This document shows positions 16,776 through 26,189 of a stretch of 49,960 nucleotides of DNA, in pieces. Source of the DNA: Croceitalea sp. (GTDB lineage Bacteria; Bacteroidota; Bacteroidia; Flavobacteriales; Flavobacteriaceae); the NCBI GenBank assembly GCA_013001145.1, contig JABDND010000152.1, positions 1 through 49,960 of the forward strand, written 5' to 3'. Under the pieces are notes generated by a model. The model saw only the letters and a program-made list of their open reading frames with translations. It did not search any database and was not told the origin of the DNA. The number at the start of each line of letters is the position of its first letter. Position 1 is the first letter of the stretch. The position numbers were made by a program, and so were the translations under genes.

Positions 16776-17339
16776 CTAGTTGTTCTTGATGATTTCGGCC
16801 AACAACTTTTTGGCTCGTAACAATTTAACTTTGATGTTATTAACCGGTTCGTTGAGTTCATTTGCGATGGCGGCATAGCTCATCTCATTGAAGTATCTGA
16901 GATTGATGACTTGTTGATAAGAAGGTTTTAGTTTTTTTATGTTTGCCAGTAAGGATGCCAAATTTTGCTCAATAATGAGGTTGTCTTCAGCCGATGGGGT
17001 GGCATCAAGAATTTGTTGAACTTCCTTTGATTTTCTGGATTCTACTTCACTCAATATATTACGCTTGCGTTTTCTAATGAGATCTACATGTAAGTTTTTG
17101 GAAATGGTAATTAACCACGTACTGAATTCATAAGCATCGTCGTACGTATTGATTTTGTCAAAAGCTTTAGAAAAGGTTTGAATCGTAATGTCTTCGGCGT
17201 CATTCTCATTTTTGGTCCGCACCAGTTGAAAACCATACACATCATTCCAAAACTTATCCAATAAGGTGCTGAATGCAATTTGTTGGCCAGATTTGGCCCT
17301 TGCAATAATGTCTGTAAGATTATCTTCAGATTTGCTCAA
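16776..17339 (-). CDS. ECF-type RNA polymerase sigma factor
   Basis: 187-residue sigma-70 family protein with region 2 (AFSTLLDKFWNDVYGFQLVR, NDAEDITIQTFSKAFDKI, WLITISKNLHVDLIR) and region 4 (SYQQVINLRYFNEMSYAAIA ... VKVKLLRAKKLL, the last part reading NNIKVKLLRAKKLL). The frame has no ATG near the front: an in-frame TGA lies 7 codons upstream of the TTG at 17339 and the next Met is far inside, so the TTG is the likely start. It lies 39 nt after the small cysteine protein and may share its transcript. No dedicated anti-sigma gene follows it directly. Confidence 0.88.
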   Translation of the reverse strand: MSKSEDNLTDIIARAKSGQQIAFSTLLDKFWNDVYGFQLVRTKNENDAEDITIQTFSKAFDKINTYDDAYEFSTWLITISKNLHVDLIRKRKRNILSEVESRKSKEVQQILDATPSAEDNLIIEQNLASLLANIKKLKPSYQQVINLRYFNEMSYAAIANELNEPVNNIKVKLLRAKKLLAEIIKNN

Positions 17340-17378
17340 AAACGGGAATTGTATATTTCACCCTCAATTGTATAAAAT

Positions 17379-17582
17379 TTAGGCGACGATATCTTTTTTG
17401 CAATCTTGCTCGTTGGGCATTTTGCCGCAATAGCCACATGCTTGACCATCTTGATTTAGGTATGGATTTTGACTGGCGCAAGTTCCAGCGAACTCACCAT
17501 CTTTTTTAGACCAAATTTTTATGGCAATACCCGCAAATGCGAGCGCTAAAAGACCAATTGTCAATACGATTAACTTCATCAT
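17379..17582 (-). CDS. Small single-pass membrane or secreted cysteine protein, function unknown
   Basis: 67 residues: an N-terminal hydrophobic helix (KLIVLTIGLLALAFAGIAIK) and a short tail with four cysteines (GTCAS ... ACGYCGKMPNEQDCKK). The tail should face the periplasm or lie at the membrane surface, and the cysteines may pair as disulfides or bind a metal. Start candidates are ATG at 17582 and 17579; a TTG lies just before. It sits between an anti-sigma factor and a second sigma factor on the same strand, so a role in envelope-stress signalling is possible. I do not recognise a named family. Confidence 0.7.
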   Translation of the reverse strand: MMKLIVLTIGLLALAFAGIAIKIWSKKDGEFAGTCASQNPYLNQDGQACGYCGKMPNEQDCKKDIVA

Positions 17583-17648
17583 CAAATTTTTGTAAAAATA
17601 CGAAAACTCTATTGAAGAATGCCACCTCCGCGGCTACATTGTGCGATT

Positions 17649-18407
17649 TTAATACTTGATATTGGCCACAATATTTTGAACGGTTGGCGTGGAGTTGCCA
17701 CCTTGGGGTTCAATGGTAATGTAGCCTACCGCATCTTTATCGTAGGGTAGCGCAAAGAGTTTTTCTTTATCATCAAACTGCTTGATTACCCCTAGGTTGA
17801 CCATTTTACCATTGACCTCTGCCCACATTTGAAAGCACTGATTTTCGGGTAATTGAGGTAAATTTCTCACATTTATATAAGACAATTTTTTAACTGGATT
17901 AATATAGGCGACTGCTTTAAGCTCCTTTGCTTTTTTATTGCCCATGACCGAGTATTTCTTGGTATTGGGATTGTTGAGTACGATGTATTGATTTCTTAAA
18001 TCTTCTAACTGAACTTTCATGTCTTGTTCCAAATCTTTGATTTTATTGGTGACAATCGTGTTTTCTTGTTGAAGATTTTGATTTTGGTTGTAAAGGAAAT
18101 AACTGGAACCAGCTAAAATAAAGGCTGTAATACTGGCTGCAATTGCATATTTAAAAAATTTACTTCTGCTTTTTCGCTCATTTTTAATCCTGGCCTGAAT
18201 GGTGTTTTTTAGATAATCTGGAGCTTTAATGGCATGTAGTTTGGCGTACGCTTCCAAATTTTCTTGCAGCTCATCATAAGTTTTTCTGACCTCAGGGTGC
18301 ATGGCAATATAACGCTCTACCTGGTTAGATTCTTCAATGGTTGTAGCCCCAAGAAGATATTTTTCCAACAAATCGGTATCCAAAAAAATTCTAATCTTGT
18401 CTTTCAT
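17649..18407 (-). CDS. Anti-sigma factor, RskA family
   Basis: 252-residue membrane protein. The N-terminal cytoplasmic part has the zinc-less anti-sigma layout (LLEKYLLGATTIEESNQVER), followed by one transmembrane helix (about 83-105, YAIAASITAFILAGSSYFL), a coiled coil, and a C-terminal RskA-type domain with the sequence QCFQMWAEVNGKMVNLGVI. Its ATG overlaps the TGA of the upstream sigma factor (ATGA), so the two are translationally coupled and this is probably its cognate regulator. A longer TTG start at 18428 is unlikely. Confidence 0.92.
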   Translation of the reverse strand: MKDKIRIFLDTDLLEKYLLGATTIEESNQVERYIAMHPEVRKTYDELQENLEAYAKLHAIKAPDYLKNTIQARIKNERKSRSKFFKYAIAASITAFILAGSSYFLYNQNQNLQQENTIVTNKIKDLEQDMKVQLEDLRNQYIVLNNPNTKKYSVMGNKKAKELKAVAYINPVKKLSYINVRNLPQLPENQCFQMWAEVNGKMVNLGVIKQFDDKEKLFALPYDKDAVGYITIEPQGGNSTPTVQNIVANIKY

Positions 18408-18970
18408 GGTAATAAACTTAGCATCCAAATTAGCGCCAAACTGGCACCGTATATTTTACGCAACTCCCGCAATCCAATTTTAAGCCGTGATTTAATCGTT
18501 CCTAACGGAATGTCCAACTCTTCACTGGCTTCTTGTTGGGTCATGCCTTCAAAAAAGAGGGCATCGAGCACTATTTTGTATTTCAACTCAATTTTATCAA
18601 GGTGTTCCCTAACATCCATAAATTCGGGATGAATGCTGTTCACACCTAGATTATATACGTCTGAAACATCAATTTGGATTTCTTTATCAGATTTTATGCT
18701 CACACTTCTAACTTTGTCAATGGCTGTATTTCTGGTAATACGAAATAACCATGTGAATAACTTGGCTTTGGAGGCGTCGTATGAATCTGCCTTTTTCCAA
18801 ATTTTCACAAAGCTTTCTTGAACAACGTCTTGGGCAAGATCTTCATCTTTGACCACTTTGTAGGCTACACCGTAGAGTGTATCGGCATAGTTGTCGTACA
18901 ATAAAGAAATGGCCTTTTCATTTCTTTCTTGTAACAATTCAACAATATGTTTTTCAAGTAGCGTGCTCAT
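18404..18970 (-). CDS. ECF-type RNA polymerase sigma factor (SigK-like)
   Basis: 188-residue sigma-70 family protein. Region 2 includes ISLLYDNYADTLYGVAYKVV, DEDLAQDVVQESFVKIW and LFTWLFRITRNTAIDKVR; region 4 includes LDALFFEGMTQQEASEELD and LGTIKSRLKIGLRELRK. It is first in a string of minus-strand genes and overlaps the anti-sigma gene by 4 nt, the standard sigma/anti-sigma pair. The likely response is to envelope or oxidative stress, by analogy to SigK/RskA systems. I see no clear promoter box directly upstream, as expected if it drives its own non-housekeeping promoter. Confidence 0.93.
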   Translation of the reverse strand: MSTLLEKHIVELLQERNEKAISLLYDNYADTLYGVAYKVVKDEDLAQDVVQESFVKIWKKADSYDASKAKLFTWLFRITRNTAIDKVRSVSIKSDKEIQIDVSDVYNLGVNSIHPEFMDVREHLDKIELKYKIVLDALFFEGMTQQEASEELDIPLGTIKSRLKIGLRELRKIYGASLALIWMLSLLP

Positions 18971-19136
18971 TCTGTGTTCTTTTGGAAAGATTCTTATTCA
19001 AAAAAATCCAAATCCAATTTTTGCTCGTAATTAGAATAACGCTAAAGTATAAAATTGATTATACAGATGCGGTTTTTTGAAATGTATCCCTCTAAGGGCA
19101 ACTTTCATTAAATTTTTGGTTAGTTTGGTTTGGTAT

Positions 19137-19167
19137 AACCCCAGTAGCATTCTTTGTTGCTGGGGTT
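19137..19167 (-). terminator. Hairpin at the end of murB
   Basis: AACCCCAGTAGCA and TGTTGCTGGGGTT can pair with minor mismatches around a 5-nt loop. It overlaps the murB stop codon (19166-19168). No T run follows on the minus strand, so it is a weak terminator or an mRNA-end stabilising structure. Confidence 0.4.
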
Positions 19168-20182
19168 ATTTAATAATGTTTACTTCGGGCTCGATTTTAA
19201 TTTTATACTTGGCCTTAACCTCCGATTGTATTTTCTCCGCCAGTTCCAATATTTCACTTCCTTTGGCATTGCCGTAATTTACAAGAACCAGTGCCTGTTT
19301 TTCATGCACACCGGCATCACCAAAGCGTTTACCTTTAAAGCCGCATTGCTCGATTAACCAACCGGCAGGTATTTTAAATGTATCATCTTCCATTTCATAA
19401 TAAGGAGCATTTGGATGTTTTTTATGAAATGTTTCAAACTTGTTTTTTGAAACTACTGGGTTTTTAAAAAAACTTCCACAATTACCCAATTCTTTGGGGT
19501 CCGGCAATTTGCTCCTTCGTATGGCAATAACAGCCTCAGATATATTATTAATGGTCGGATGAACAATGTCATTGTCCTTTAGCCAAGTCTCTATGGTACC
19601 ATAATGTGTTAATAGTCGATGGTTTTTTTTGGTAAGTCGAAGTTTTACAGAGGTAATTATGTATTTGCCTTTTGCTTCATTTTTAAAAATTGAATCACGG
19701 TAGCCAAATTGGCAATCTGCTTTGGAAAATTCTACTAGTTCTAAAGTTTCAATGTGCATGGCTTCGCAACTCACAAACACATCTTTGAGTTCAACTCCGT
19801 AAGCACCTATGTTTTGTATGGGCGCAGTGCCCGTATTGCCTGGTATGAGCGATAAATTTTCTAGTCCGCCCCATCCTTGCTTTAGAGCCCAAAGCACCAA
19901 ATCATGCCAGTTTTCGCCTGCCATTATTTTTAAGACTACCTGATTTTCGTCTTCTTCTGCGATGGATATTCCTTTTAAGTTTATATGCATGACCAGAGCA
20001 TCTATGTCATTGATCAAAAGCATATTACTGCCCCCACTTATAATAAATCGTTTTGGGTATGCCGATAATTGCAGTACTTTTTGAAGTTGTAGAAGGCCCG
20101 TTATTTCAATAAAAAACCGAGCCTTTACATCAATGGCAAAGGTATTCAGTTTTTTGAGCGAAAAATTTTCTTGAATGTTCAC
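19166..20182 (-). CDS. murB: UDP-N-acetylenolpyruvoylglucosamine reductase
   Basis: 338-residue cytoplasmic FAD enzyme that reduces UDP-GlcNAc-enolpyruvate to UDP-MurNAc. Visible blocks are the FAD-binding IISGGSNMLL near 50, LSLIPGNTGTAPIQNIGAYG near 105, and LGNCGSFFKNPVV near 235, which holds the catalytic serine. The start is GTG at 20182, forming a GTGA overlap with the stop of the upstream aminotransferase; the family-typical beginning (NFSLKKLNTF) supports it. Long type I-like MurB. Operonic with the aminotransferase. Confidence 0.96.
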   Translation of the reverse strand: MNIQENFSLKKLNTFAIDVKARFFIEITGLLQLQKVLQLSAYPKRFIISGGSNMLLINDIDALVMHINLKGISIAEEDENQVVLKIMAGENWHDLVLWALKQGWGGLENLSLIPGNTGTAPIQNIGAYGVELKDVFVSCEAMHIETLELVEFSKADCQFGYRDSIFKNEAKGKYIITSVKLRLTKKNHRLLTHYGTIETWLKDNDIVHPTINNISEAVIAIRRSKLPDPKELGNCGSFFKNPVVSKNKFETFHKKHPNAPYYEMEDDTFKIPAGWLIEQCGFKGKRFGDAGVHEKQALVLVNYGNAKGSEILELAEKIQSEVKAKYKIKIEPEVNIIK

Positions 20183-21372
20183 TTTTTAAGATATTGGTGC
20201 AAACCTTCTTTTAAAATATGCACAGCTTTTATCAATTGTTTTTTCTCTAAAACATATGCGATTCGAATTTGATTGGTACCAATACCCGGTGTGGCATAAA
20301 AGCCTCCAGCAGGAGCCACCATCACAGTTTCATTTTCGATGGCAAAATGCTCTAAGAGCCATTGTGCAAAGTCATCTGAATCTTTAATGGGTAATTCGGC
20401 TACGCAGTAAAATGCCCCACTTGGCCTAGCGATTTTGACACCTTCAATTTTTTCAAGTTCTTCCACTAAAACATTGCGTCTTGAGACGTATTCTTTGATA
20501 ACATCATCAAAATACTTTTGAGGGGTCTCCAAGGCTGCCTCGCTTGCAATTTGGGCCAATGTGGGTGGTGAAAGGCGAGCCTGGGCAAACTTCATGGCAG
20601 TCTGGATCACATCTTTGTTTTTGGTGACAATACAACCAATTCTAGCGCCACACATGCTATATCTTTTGGAAACGGAGTCGATAACAATGGCATTGGCCTC
20701 AATACCGTTCTCACTGAGAATGGAATGGTGCTTTTTATTGTCATAGGCAAATTCACGATAAACTTCATCTGCTACTAAAAATAAATCGTGTTTTTTTACC
20801 AATGCTACAAGCTGCTTAATTTCATCGTGATTATAGAGGTACCCTGTAGGATTTCCAGGATTGCAAATTAATATGGCTTTGGTTTTGGGACCAATGCACT
20901 TTTCAAATTCAGAAATTGGGGGAAGTGAAAAATTAGATTCAATTGACGATACAATAGGAACTACTGAAACCCCATTTGCGGTGGCAAAACCGTTGTAATT
21001 GGCATAAAAAGGTTCAGGTATTATAATTTCATCACCTTCATCAAGTATGGTCCCCATAGTGAACGATAATGCTTCAGAACCACCAGTGGTTACGATAATA
21101 TCGTTGGCCGAAACATGAATATTGTGTTTTGAATAATAGGCGGCCAATTTTTCACGGTAGGCATCCGACCCCTCTGTTCTTGAGTATTCCAAAACTTCCA
21201 TATCAATGTTTCGTACGGCATCAAGGGCAATTTTTGGAGTTTTAATATCGGGTTGGCCAATATTTAAATGAATTACCTTGATCCCACGTTTTTTCGCCGC
21301 TTCGGCATAAGGCACCAATTTTCTAATAGGCGAAGCGGGCATCTTTAGCCCTTTGGTTGATAGTTGTGGCAT
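20179..21372 (-). CDS. PLP-dependent aminotransferase, class I/II (aspartate aminotransferase-like)
   Basis: 397-residue fold-type I aminotransferase. PLP contacts visible: TTGGSEAL near 94, CNPGNPTGY near 168, ADEVYREF near 195, the lysine in DSVSKRYSMCGARIG near 235, and a C-terminal arginine in NQIRIAYV near 372. The ATG at 21372 (MPQLSTKGLKMPASPIRKL) is preferred over a TTG 7 codons upstream. Substrate is not decided by sequence; an aspartate or branched-chain/aromatic role is possible. Overlaps murB by 4 nt, so the two are coupled. Confidence 0.93.
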   Translation of the reverse strand: MPQLSTKGLKMPASPIRKLVPYAEAAKKRGIKVIHLNIGQPDIKTPKIALDAVRNIDMEVLEYSRTEGSDAYREKLAAYYSKHNIHVSANDIIVTTGGSEALSFTMGTILDEGDEIIIPEPFYANYNGFATANGVSVVPIVSSIESNFSLPPISEFEKCIGPKTKAILICNPGNPTGYLYNHDEIKQLVALVKKHDLFLVADEVYREFAYDNKKHHSILSENGIEANAIVIDSVSKRYSMCGARIGCIVTKNKDVIQTAMKFAQARLSPPTLAQIASEAALETPQKYFDDVIKEYVSRRNVLVEELEKIEGVKIARPSGAFYCVAELPIKDSDDFAQWLLEHFAIENETVMVAPAGGFYATPGIGTNQIRIAYVLEKKQLIKAVHILKEGLHQYLKK

Positions 21373-21515
21373 CGGTTCACGTATTTTCAACAAAAATGGC
21401 GAAACCTACTATGCAAAACAATAAATAACCTTATTATTTGAGGTGTTTTAGTTATGTTAAAAACAAAAGCACATGTATAATTTTTAGTATCTTTAAAAGA
21501 GGCAACCTTTTCATT

Positions 21516-22877
21516 TTGAATAAATTGGAAATTAAAAAGCACTTTTTTGTACTATTCCTTATATCAATTTCTTTCATAGGATTTGGTCAGAATTTCCATA
21601 TCCCATCCAATAAAAAATTTGAAAAGATAAAATTTGAATTGGTCAATAATTTGATGGTAGTTCCCATTGAATTGAACGGTGCCAAACTTTCATTCATTCT
21701 GGATACTGGGGTAAGCAGCCCCATTTTGTTCAATTTATCGGACCAAGATTCGGTACAAATCAACAATGTATCAGAAATTACACTCAAAGGGCTGGGAGAA
21801 GGTGAACCTATGAAAGCCTTAAGATCAAAGCACAATACCTTAAAATTAGGGAATGCGGTTAGTTATAACCAGTCATTATATGTTGTTTTGGACAAGGATA
21901 TCAACTTTTCCACTACGCTGGGCATACCGGTTCATGGGATAATTGGTTATGATATTTTCAACAGTTTTGTCGTTGAAGTTAATTATGCCAACCAAGTGAT
22001 AAAACTGTTCGATGAGAAAAAATATAAATACAAAAATACCAAAAAACAAGAATCATTGCCATTGACGCTGGTCAATAAAAAGGCCTTTGTAGATGGGGCT
22101 ATTACCCTGGAAGATGGGGTTGAGACGCCGGTTAAGTTATTGTTGGATACAGGTAGCAGTGATGCCCTTTGGCTGTTTCATAATCCTGAAATTGGTTTGG
22201 ATATACCTGATGCGCATTATGAAGATTTTTTAGGCAAAGGGTTGAACGGCAATATATTTGGTAAACGCACAAAATTAAGTGGTTTACGGCTGGGCACTTT
22301 TCAATTGAACGAAGCTAAGGCCGCTTTTCCATACAAAGAGTCATTTGGTGCCATTAAAGATTTAGGAGACCGCAATGGAAGTGTGGGTGGGGAGGTCCTT
22401 AAACGATTTAATATAGTCTTTGATTACCCAAATGGAAAAATAGCCATCTCAAAAAATGGAAAATTCAATGATCCCTTTCAATATAATTTGGCGGGAATTG
22501 AGCTCCAGCACAATGGCCTGCGCTATATTGCACAGCGCATAGCCGATGTCAATGGCATGGTAACCGGTGATGAGAAGTCTTTTGGTAATGTTCAAATATT
22601 GATGGAAAATAGAACCCGATTAAGTTTGGTGCCAGAAATTGTGGTCTCGGGTATTCGTGCCGGCAGTCCTGCGGCCGAAGCAGGTTTACAAGAAGGTGAT
22701 GTTGTTTTGGCAGTAAACGGCAAACGAATACATGATTATAAGCTACAAGAAATCCTTCAAATGTTGAACCATAAAAAAGGTAAGCGCGTTAGAGTGCTCA
22801 TTGAACGCTATAATAAAGACTTGATGTTTACTTTTGTACTTAAAGACCTTTTTGAAAAGGGCATAAAAAAGCCCTGA
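21516..22877 (+). CDS. Secreted retropepsin-like aspartyl protease with C-terminal PDZ domain
   Basis: About 453 residues. N-terminal signal peptide (KKHFFVLFLISISFIGFGQ), two aspartic-protease half-domains with catalytic motifs FILDTGVSSPI near 55 and LLLDTGSSDALW near 210, then a PDZ domain (about 365-440: SGIRAGSPAAEAGLQEGDVV ... VNGKRI). No ATG precedes the signal peptide; TTG at 21516 fits its position, and the frame stays open to a TTG at 21438 (26 more residues). A -7-like TATCTTTA at 21488-21495 supports the shorter form. Likely periplasmic or surface proteolysis; substrate unknown. Single-gene unit. Confidence 0.88.
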   Translation: MNKLEIKKHFFVLFLISISFIGFGQNFHIPSNKKFEKIKFELVNNLMVVPIELNGAKLSFILDTGVSSPILFNLSDQDSVQINNVSEITLKGLGEGEPMKALRSKHNTLKLGNAVSYNQSLYVVLDKDINFSTTLGIPVHGIIGYDIFNSFVVEVNYANQVIKLFDEKKYKYKNTKKQESLPLTLVNKKAFVDGAITLEDGVETPVKLLLDTGSSDALWLFHNPEIGLDIPDAHYEDFLGKGLNGNIFGKRTKLSGLRLGTFQLNEAKAAFPYKESFGAIKDLGDRNGSVGGEVLKRFNIVFDYPNGKIAISKNGKFNDPFQYNLAGIELQHNGLRYIAQRIADVNGMVTGDEKSFGNVQILMENRTRLSLVPEIVVSGIRAGSPAAEAGLQEGDVVLAVNGKRIHDYKLQEILQMLNHKKGKRVRVLIERYNKDLMFTFVLKDLFEKGIKKP

Positions 22878-22890
22878 CATGGCCAGGGCT
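22865..22890 (-). terminator. Terminator shared by the aspartyl protease and DUF1573 genes
   Basis: AGCCCTG (22870-22876) and CAGGGCT (22884-22890) form a stem. A T run follows on the minus strand (A run 22865-22870), so it works best for the DUF1573 gene. It overlaps the end of the convergent protease gene. Confidence 0.75.
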
Positions 22891-22913
22891 CGTTTATCAC
22901 AATGTGTTTTTTT

Positions 22914-23300
22914 TTATTTAGCTCCTTCTGCTTTGACCGTCCCCTTAATTTTTAAAACTTTGGTTGGGGTTTCGGCATTAGAAGTTACTGTAATAGCCTT
23001 TCTAATTGGGCCTACGCGCTTGGTGTCATATTTTACTTGAATTTCACCAGTTTCGCCAGGTAAAATAGGGTCTTCCGGTTTTTTGGGAATGGTACATCCA
23101 CAGCTAGATTTAACATCACTGATTACCAAAGGCACTTCACCGGTATTGGTGAATTCGAATACACGAACGCCATCACTTCCTTTTTCAATTTCACCATAAT
23201 CAATGGTTTCGCTCTTAAATTCAATTTTTGCGGTCTTGTCTTGTGCTTTTACGCTAAAGGCCAAAAGACCTACAAATAATAAAAGTACTGCTCTTTTCAT
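22914..23300 (-). CDS. DUF1573 domain-containing exported protein
   Basis: 128 residues: signal peptide (MKRAVLLLFVGLLAFSVKAQ) plus an immunoglobulin-like DUF1573 domain with its hallmarks EFKSETIDYGEIEKG, EFTNTGEVPLVISDV, SSCGCT and PILPGETGEIQVKYDT. It ends soon after KGTV. Expected in the periplasm or on the surface. Function of the family is unknown; it is abundant in Bacteroidota. A TTG start at 23339 is rejected because the consensus promoter lies inside that extension. Confidence 0.95.
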   Translation of the reverse strand: MKRAVLLLFVGLLAFSVKAQDKTAKIEFKSETIDYGEIEKGSDGVRVFEFTNTGEVPLVISDVKSSCGCTIPKKPEDPILPGETGEIQVKYDTKRVGPIRKAITVTSNAETPTKVLKIKGTVKAEGAK

Positions 23301-23320
23301 TTTTTTTGTTTTGAGTAATT

Positions 23321-23350
23321 CAAAAATAGGCGATTTCAACCTACCTCCAA
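23321..23350 (-). promoter_or_regulatory. Promoter of the DUF1573 gene
   Basis: On the minus strand TTG (23350-23348), exactly 19 nt, then TATTTTTG (23328-23321). This is a perfect match to the Bacteroidota consensus, 20 nt before the ATG at 23300. Confidence 0.75.
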
Positions 23351-23496
23351 AATTCTTTTGTTATGTAATAACGTTACTTATTTTTGTTTCGTATTTATTT
23401 TATTGGCGTACCACTTGAGAATAGCTTAATTTTAACATTCGGCCAAAGTCCTATTGGCGCCAATCATCTTGACATTTGCAAAAACTGTACCGTAAA

Positions 23497-26127
23497 ATGG
23501 AGATTCCATCTAAATATGAGCCCAAAAGGGCCGAAGAACACTGGTATAACTACTGGTTAGAGCATGATTTTTTTAGTTCAAAACCCGACGATCGTGAGCC
23601 TTATACCATTGTAATACCCCCACCAAATGTGACCGGAGTACTTCATATGGGGCATATGCTCAATAATACCCTACAAGATGTACTAATAAGAAAAGCAAGA
23701 CTTGAAGGCAAAAACGCCTGTTGGGTGCCAGGTATGGACCACGCCTCAATTGCTACCGAGGCTAAGGTAGTGGCTAAGTTAAAGGAAAAGGGTATAGCGA
23801 AGTCAGATTTAAGTAGAGAAGAATTTCTTAGTCATGCTTGGGATTGGACCAATGAATATGGCGGTGTAATCTTGCAACAATTGAAAAAATTGGGATGCTC
23901 ATGTGATTGGAACAGAACAAAATTTACAATGGATGACGATATGTCAGCCTCTGTCATTAAAGTTTTCGTCGATTTATTTGATAAAGGACTGATTTATAGA
24001 GGATACCGTATGGTGAATTGGGATCCTGAAGCGAAGACCACACTTTCTGACGAAGAGGTAAATTATGAAGAAAGACAAGGGCTTTTATATTATATTTCAT
24101 ACAAAATAGAAGACTCTGAAGAAACGCTGACCATTGCTACTACTCGCCCCGAGACCATTTTGGGTGATACAGCCATTTGTATAAATCCCAATGATGAGCG
24201 CTACGGTCATCTAAAGGGCAAAAAGGCCATTGTGCCCATTTGTAACAGGGTCATTCCCATTATTGAAGACGAATACGTTGATGTTGAATTTGGTACAGGA
24301 TGTTTAAAAGTAACCCCCGCACATGATGAAAATGACAAAAATCTTGGTGACAAACATGGCCTCGAAATAATTGACATATTCAATGATGACGCAAGTCTTA
24401 ATTCATATGGCCTTTATTATGAGGGTAAAGACCGTTTTGAAGTGCGCAAGTCAATTGCCAAAGAACTCAAAGAAAAGGGTCATTTGGTCAAAATGGAAGA
24501 TTACGTAAATAAAGTCGGCACATCTGAGCGGACCAAGGCGGTGATTGAACCCAGACTTTCGGATCAATGGTTCCTGAAAATGGAAGATTTGGCAAAACCC
24601 GCCATTGATGCGGTTTTGAAGACTGGTGAGGTAAAACTATTTCCCAAAAAATTTGAAAATACCTATCGTCATTGGATGGAAAATATAAGGGATTGGAATA
24701 TTTCCAGACAACTTTGGTGGGGTCAACAAATACCTGCCTACTATTTTGGTGATGGCGAGAATGACTTTGTTGTGGCCGAAACGCCAGAAAAAGCATTGGA
24801 AAAAGCCAAAACAAAAGCGGGTAATCCTAATTTAAGTTTGACCGATTTAAAACAAGATGGTGATGTGCTTGATACTTGGTTTTCTTCATGGCTTTGGCCC
24901 ATAAGTGTTTTTGGAGGCATACTTGAGCCAGAAAATGAAGAAATCAACTATTATTATCCCACCAATGATTTAGTCACCGGTCCCGATATATTGTTTTTTT
25001 GGGTTGCTAGAATGATTATTGCAGGCTATGAATTTAGAAACGAGCGCCCTTATGAGAATGTCTATTTAACTGGTTTGGTACGTGATAAACAAAGGCGTAA
25101 AATGTCAAAGCAATTGGGCAATTCACCCGATGCGCTGCAATTGATACAACAGTTTGGCGCAGATGGGGTACGCGTGGGCCTGTTGTTAAGTTCTGCTGCG
25201 GGCAATGATTTGATGTTTGATGAGGCACTTTGCCAACAAGGTAAAAATTTCGCCAATAAAATTTGGAATGCCTTTAGGTTGATAAAAGGATGGGAAGAAG
25301 CGGATATTGAACAGCCAAACGCAGCCAAACTGGGCATTGATTGGTATACCGCTAAATTTCACCAAACTTTGGCCGAAATTGAAGATCATTTTAGCAAATA
25401 TCGAATATCCGATGCGCTTATGGCCATTTATAAATTGGTTTGGGACGATTTTTGTTCTTGGTTGCTTGAAATTGTAAAACCGGCATATCAACAGCCTATA
25501 GATAAAAGTACCCTTACCGCGGTCATTCAATTATTTGAAAAGAACCTTAAATTACTTCACCCGTTTATGCCGTTTTTAAGTGAAGAGGTATGGCAGCACA
25601 TTGCCGAGCGTACCCCTAAAGAAGCCCTTTGTATTGCTGATTGGCCTAAACCAGAACCTGTGGATGCCAAGTTAATATCAGAATTTGAGTTTGCCGCTGA
25701 AGTAATTTCAGGGATTCGCACTATTAGAAAAGAAAAGAACATTCCCAATAAAGATGCTTTAGCACTTATGGAGCTTAATTCCGAAGGGACAAGCTCAAAT
25801 CTAGATGCCATTATCATTAAATTGGGCAACATTTCGGGTATTGAAAGTGTAACCGAGTCAGTTGAGGCTGCTTTGAGTTTTAGAGTAAAGAGCAATGAAT
25901 ATTTTATTCCCATTGATGGGGCCATCGATGTTGCTGCTGAAATCAAAAAAATCAACGAAGAACTTACTTATACGAAAGGATTTTTAAATTCTGTTCAGAA
26001 AAAATTGGCCAACGAGCGTTTTGTCAACAATGCACCCCAGCAAGTCGTAGATATTGAACGTAAAAAAGCAGCAGATGCGGAGGCCAAAATTGAAACTTTG
26101 GAAAAAAGTCTGGCCAGTTTGGAATAA
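23497..26127 (+). CDS. valS: Valine--tRNA ligase
   Basis: 876-residue class I aminoacyl-tRNA synthetase charging tRNA-Val. HIGH-type motif in [20 protein letters not shown] (about 41-60), editing domain with [13 protein letters not shown] near 217, KMSKS-type motif as [13 protein letters not shown] near 538, and a C-terminal coiled coil ([16 protein letters not shown] to the end) typical of ValS. ATG at 23497 ([17 protein letters not shown]) is the family start; the upstream TTG at 23476 is not needed. Monocistronic by spacing. Confidence 0.98.
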   Translation: MEIPSKYEPKRAEEHWYNYWLEHDFFSSKPDDREPYTIVIPPPNVTGVLHMGHMLNNTLQDVLIRKARLEGKNACWVPGMDHASIATEAKVVAKLKEKGIAKSDLSREEFLSHAWDWTNEYGGVILQQLKKLGCSCDWNRTKFTMDDDMSASVIKVFVDLFDKGLIYRGYRMVNWDPEAKTTLSDEEVNYEERQGLLYYISYKIEDSEETLTIATTRPETILGDTAICINPNDERYGHLKGKKAIVPICNRVIPIIEDEYVDVEFGTGCLKVTPAHDENDKNLGDKHGLEIIDIFNDDASLNSYGLYYEGKDRFEVRKSIAKELKEKGHLVKMEDYVNKVGTSERTKAVIEPRLSDQWFLKMEDLAKPAIDAVLKTGEVKLFPKKFENTYRHWMENIRDWNISRQLWWGQQIPAYYFGDGENDFVVAETPEKALEKAKTKAGNPNLSLTDLKQDGDVLDTWFSSWLWPISVFGGILEPENEEINYYYPTNDLVTGPDILFFWVARMIIAGYEFRNERPYENVYLTGLVRDKQRRKMSKQLGNSPDALQLIQQFGADGVRVGLLLSSAAGNDLMFDEALCQQGKNFANKIWNAFRLIKGWEEADIEQPNAAKLGIDWYTAKFHQTLAEIEDHFSKYRISDALMAIYKLVWDDFCSWLLEIVKPAYQQPIDKSTLTAVIQLFEKNLKLLHPFMPFLSEEVWQHIAERTPKEALCIADWPKPEPVDAKLISEFEFAAEVISGIRTIRKEKNIPNKDALALMELNSEGTSSNLDAIIIKLGNISGIESVTESVEAALSFRVKSNEYFIPIDGAIDVAAEIKKINEELTYTKGFLNSVQKKLANERFVNNAPQQVVDIERKKAADAEAKIETLEKSLASLE

Positions 26128-26133
26128 TCAATC

Positions 26134-26162
26134 TTGAGAAAGCTTTAGGTTTTGTATTTTTA
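26134..26162 (+). promoter_or_regulatory. Candidate promoter of the dienelactone hydrolase gene
   Basis: TTG (26134-26136), an 18-nt spacer and TATTTTTA (26155-26162), one mismatch from TAnnTTTG, 27 nt before the ATG at 26190. Confidence 0.5.
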
Positions 26163-26189
26163 ATCTGCTACAGATAAATATAAACCTAA

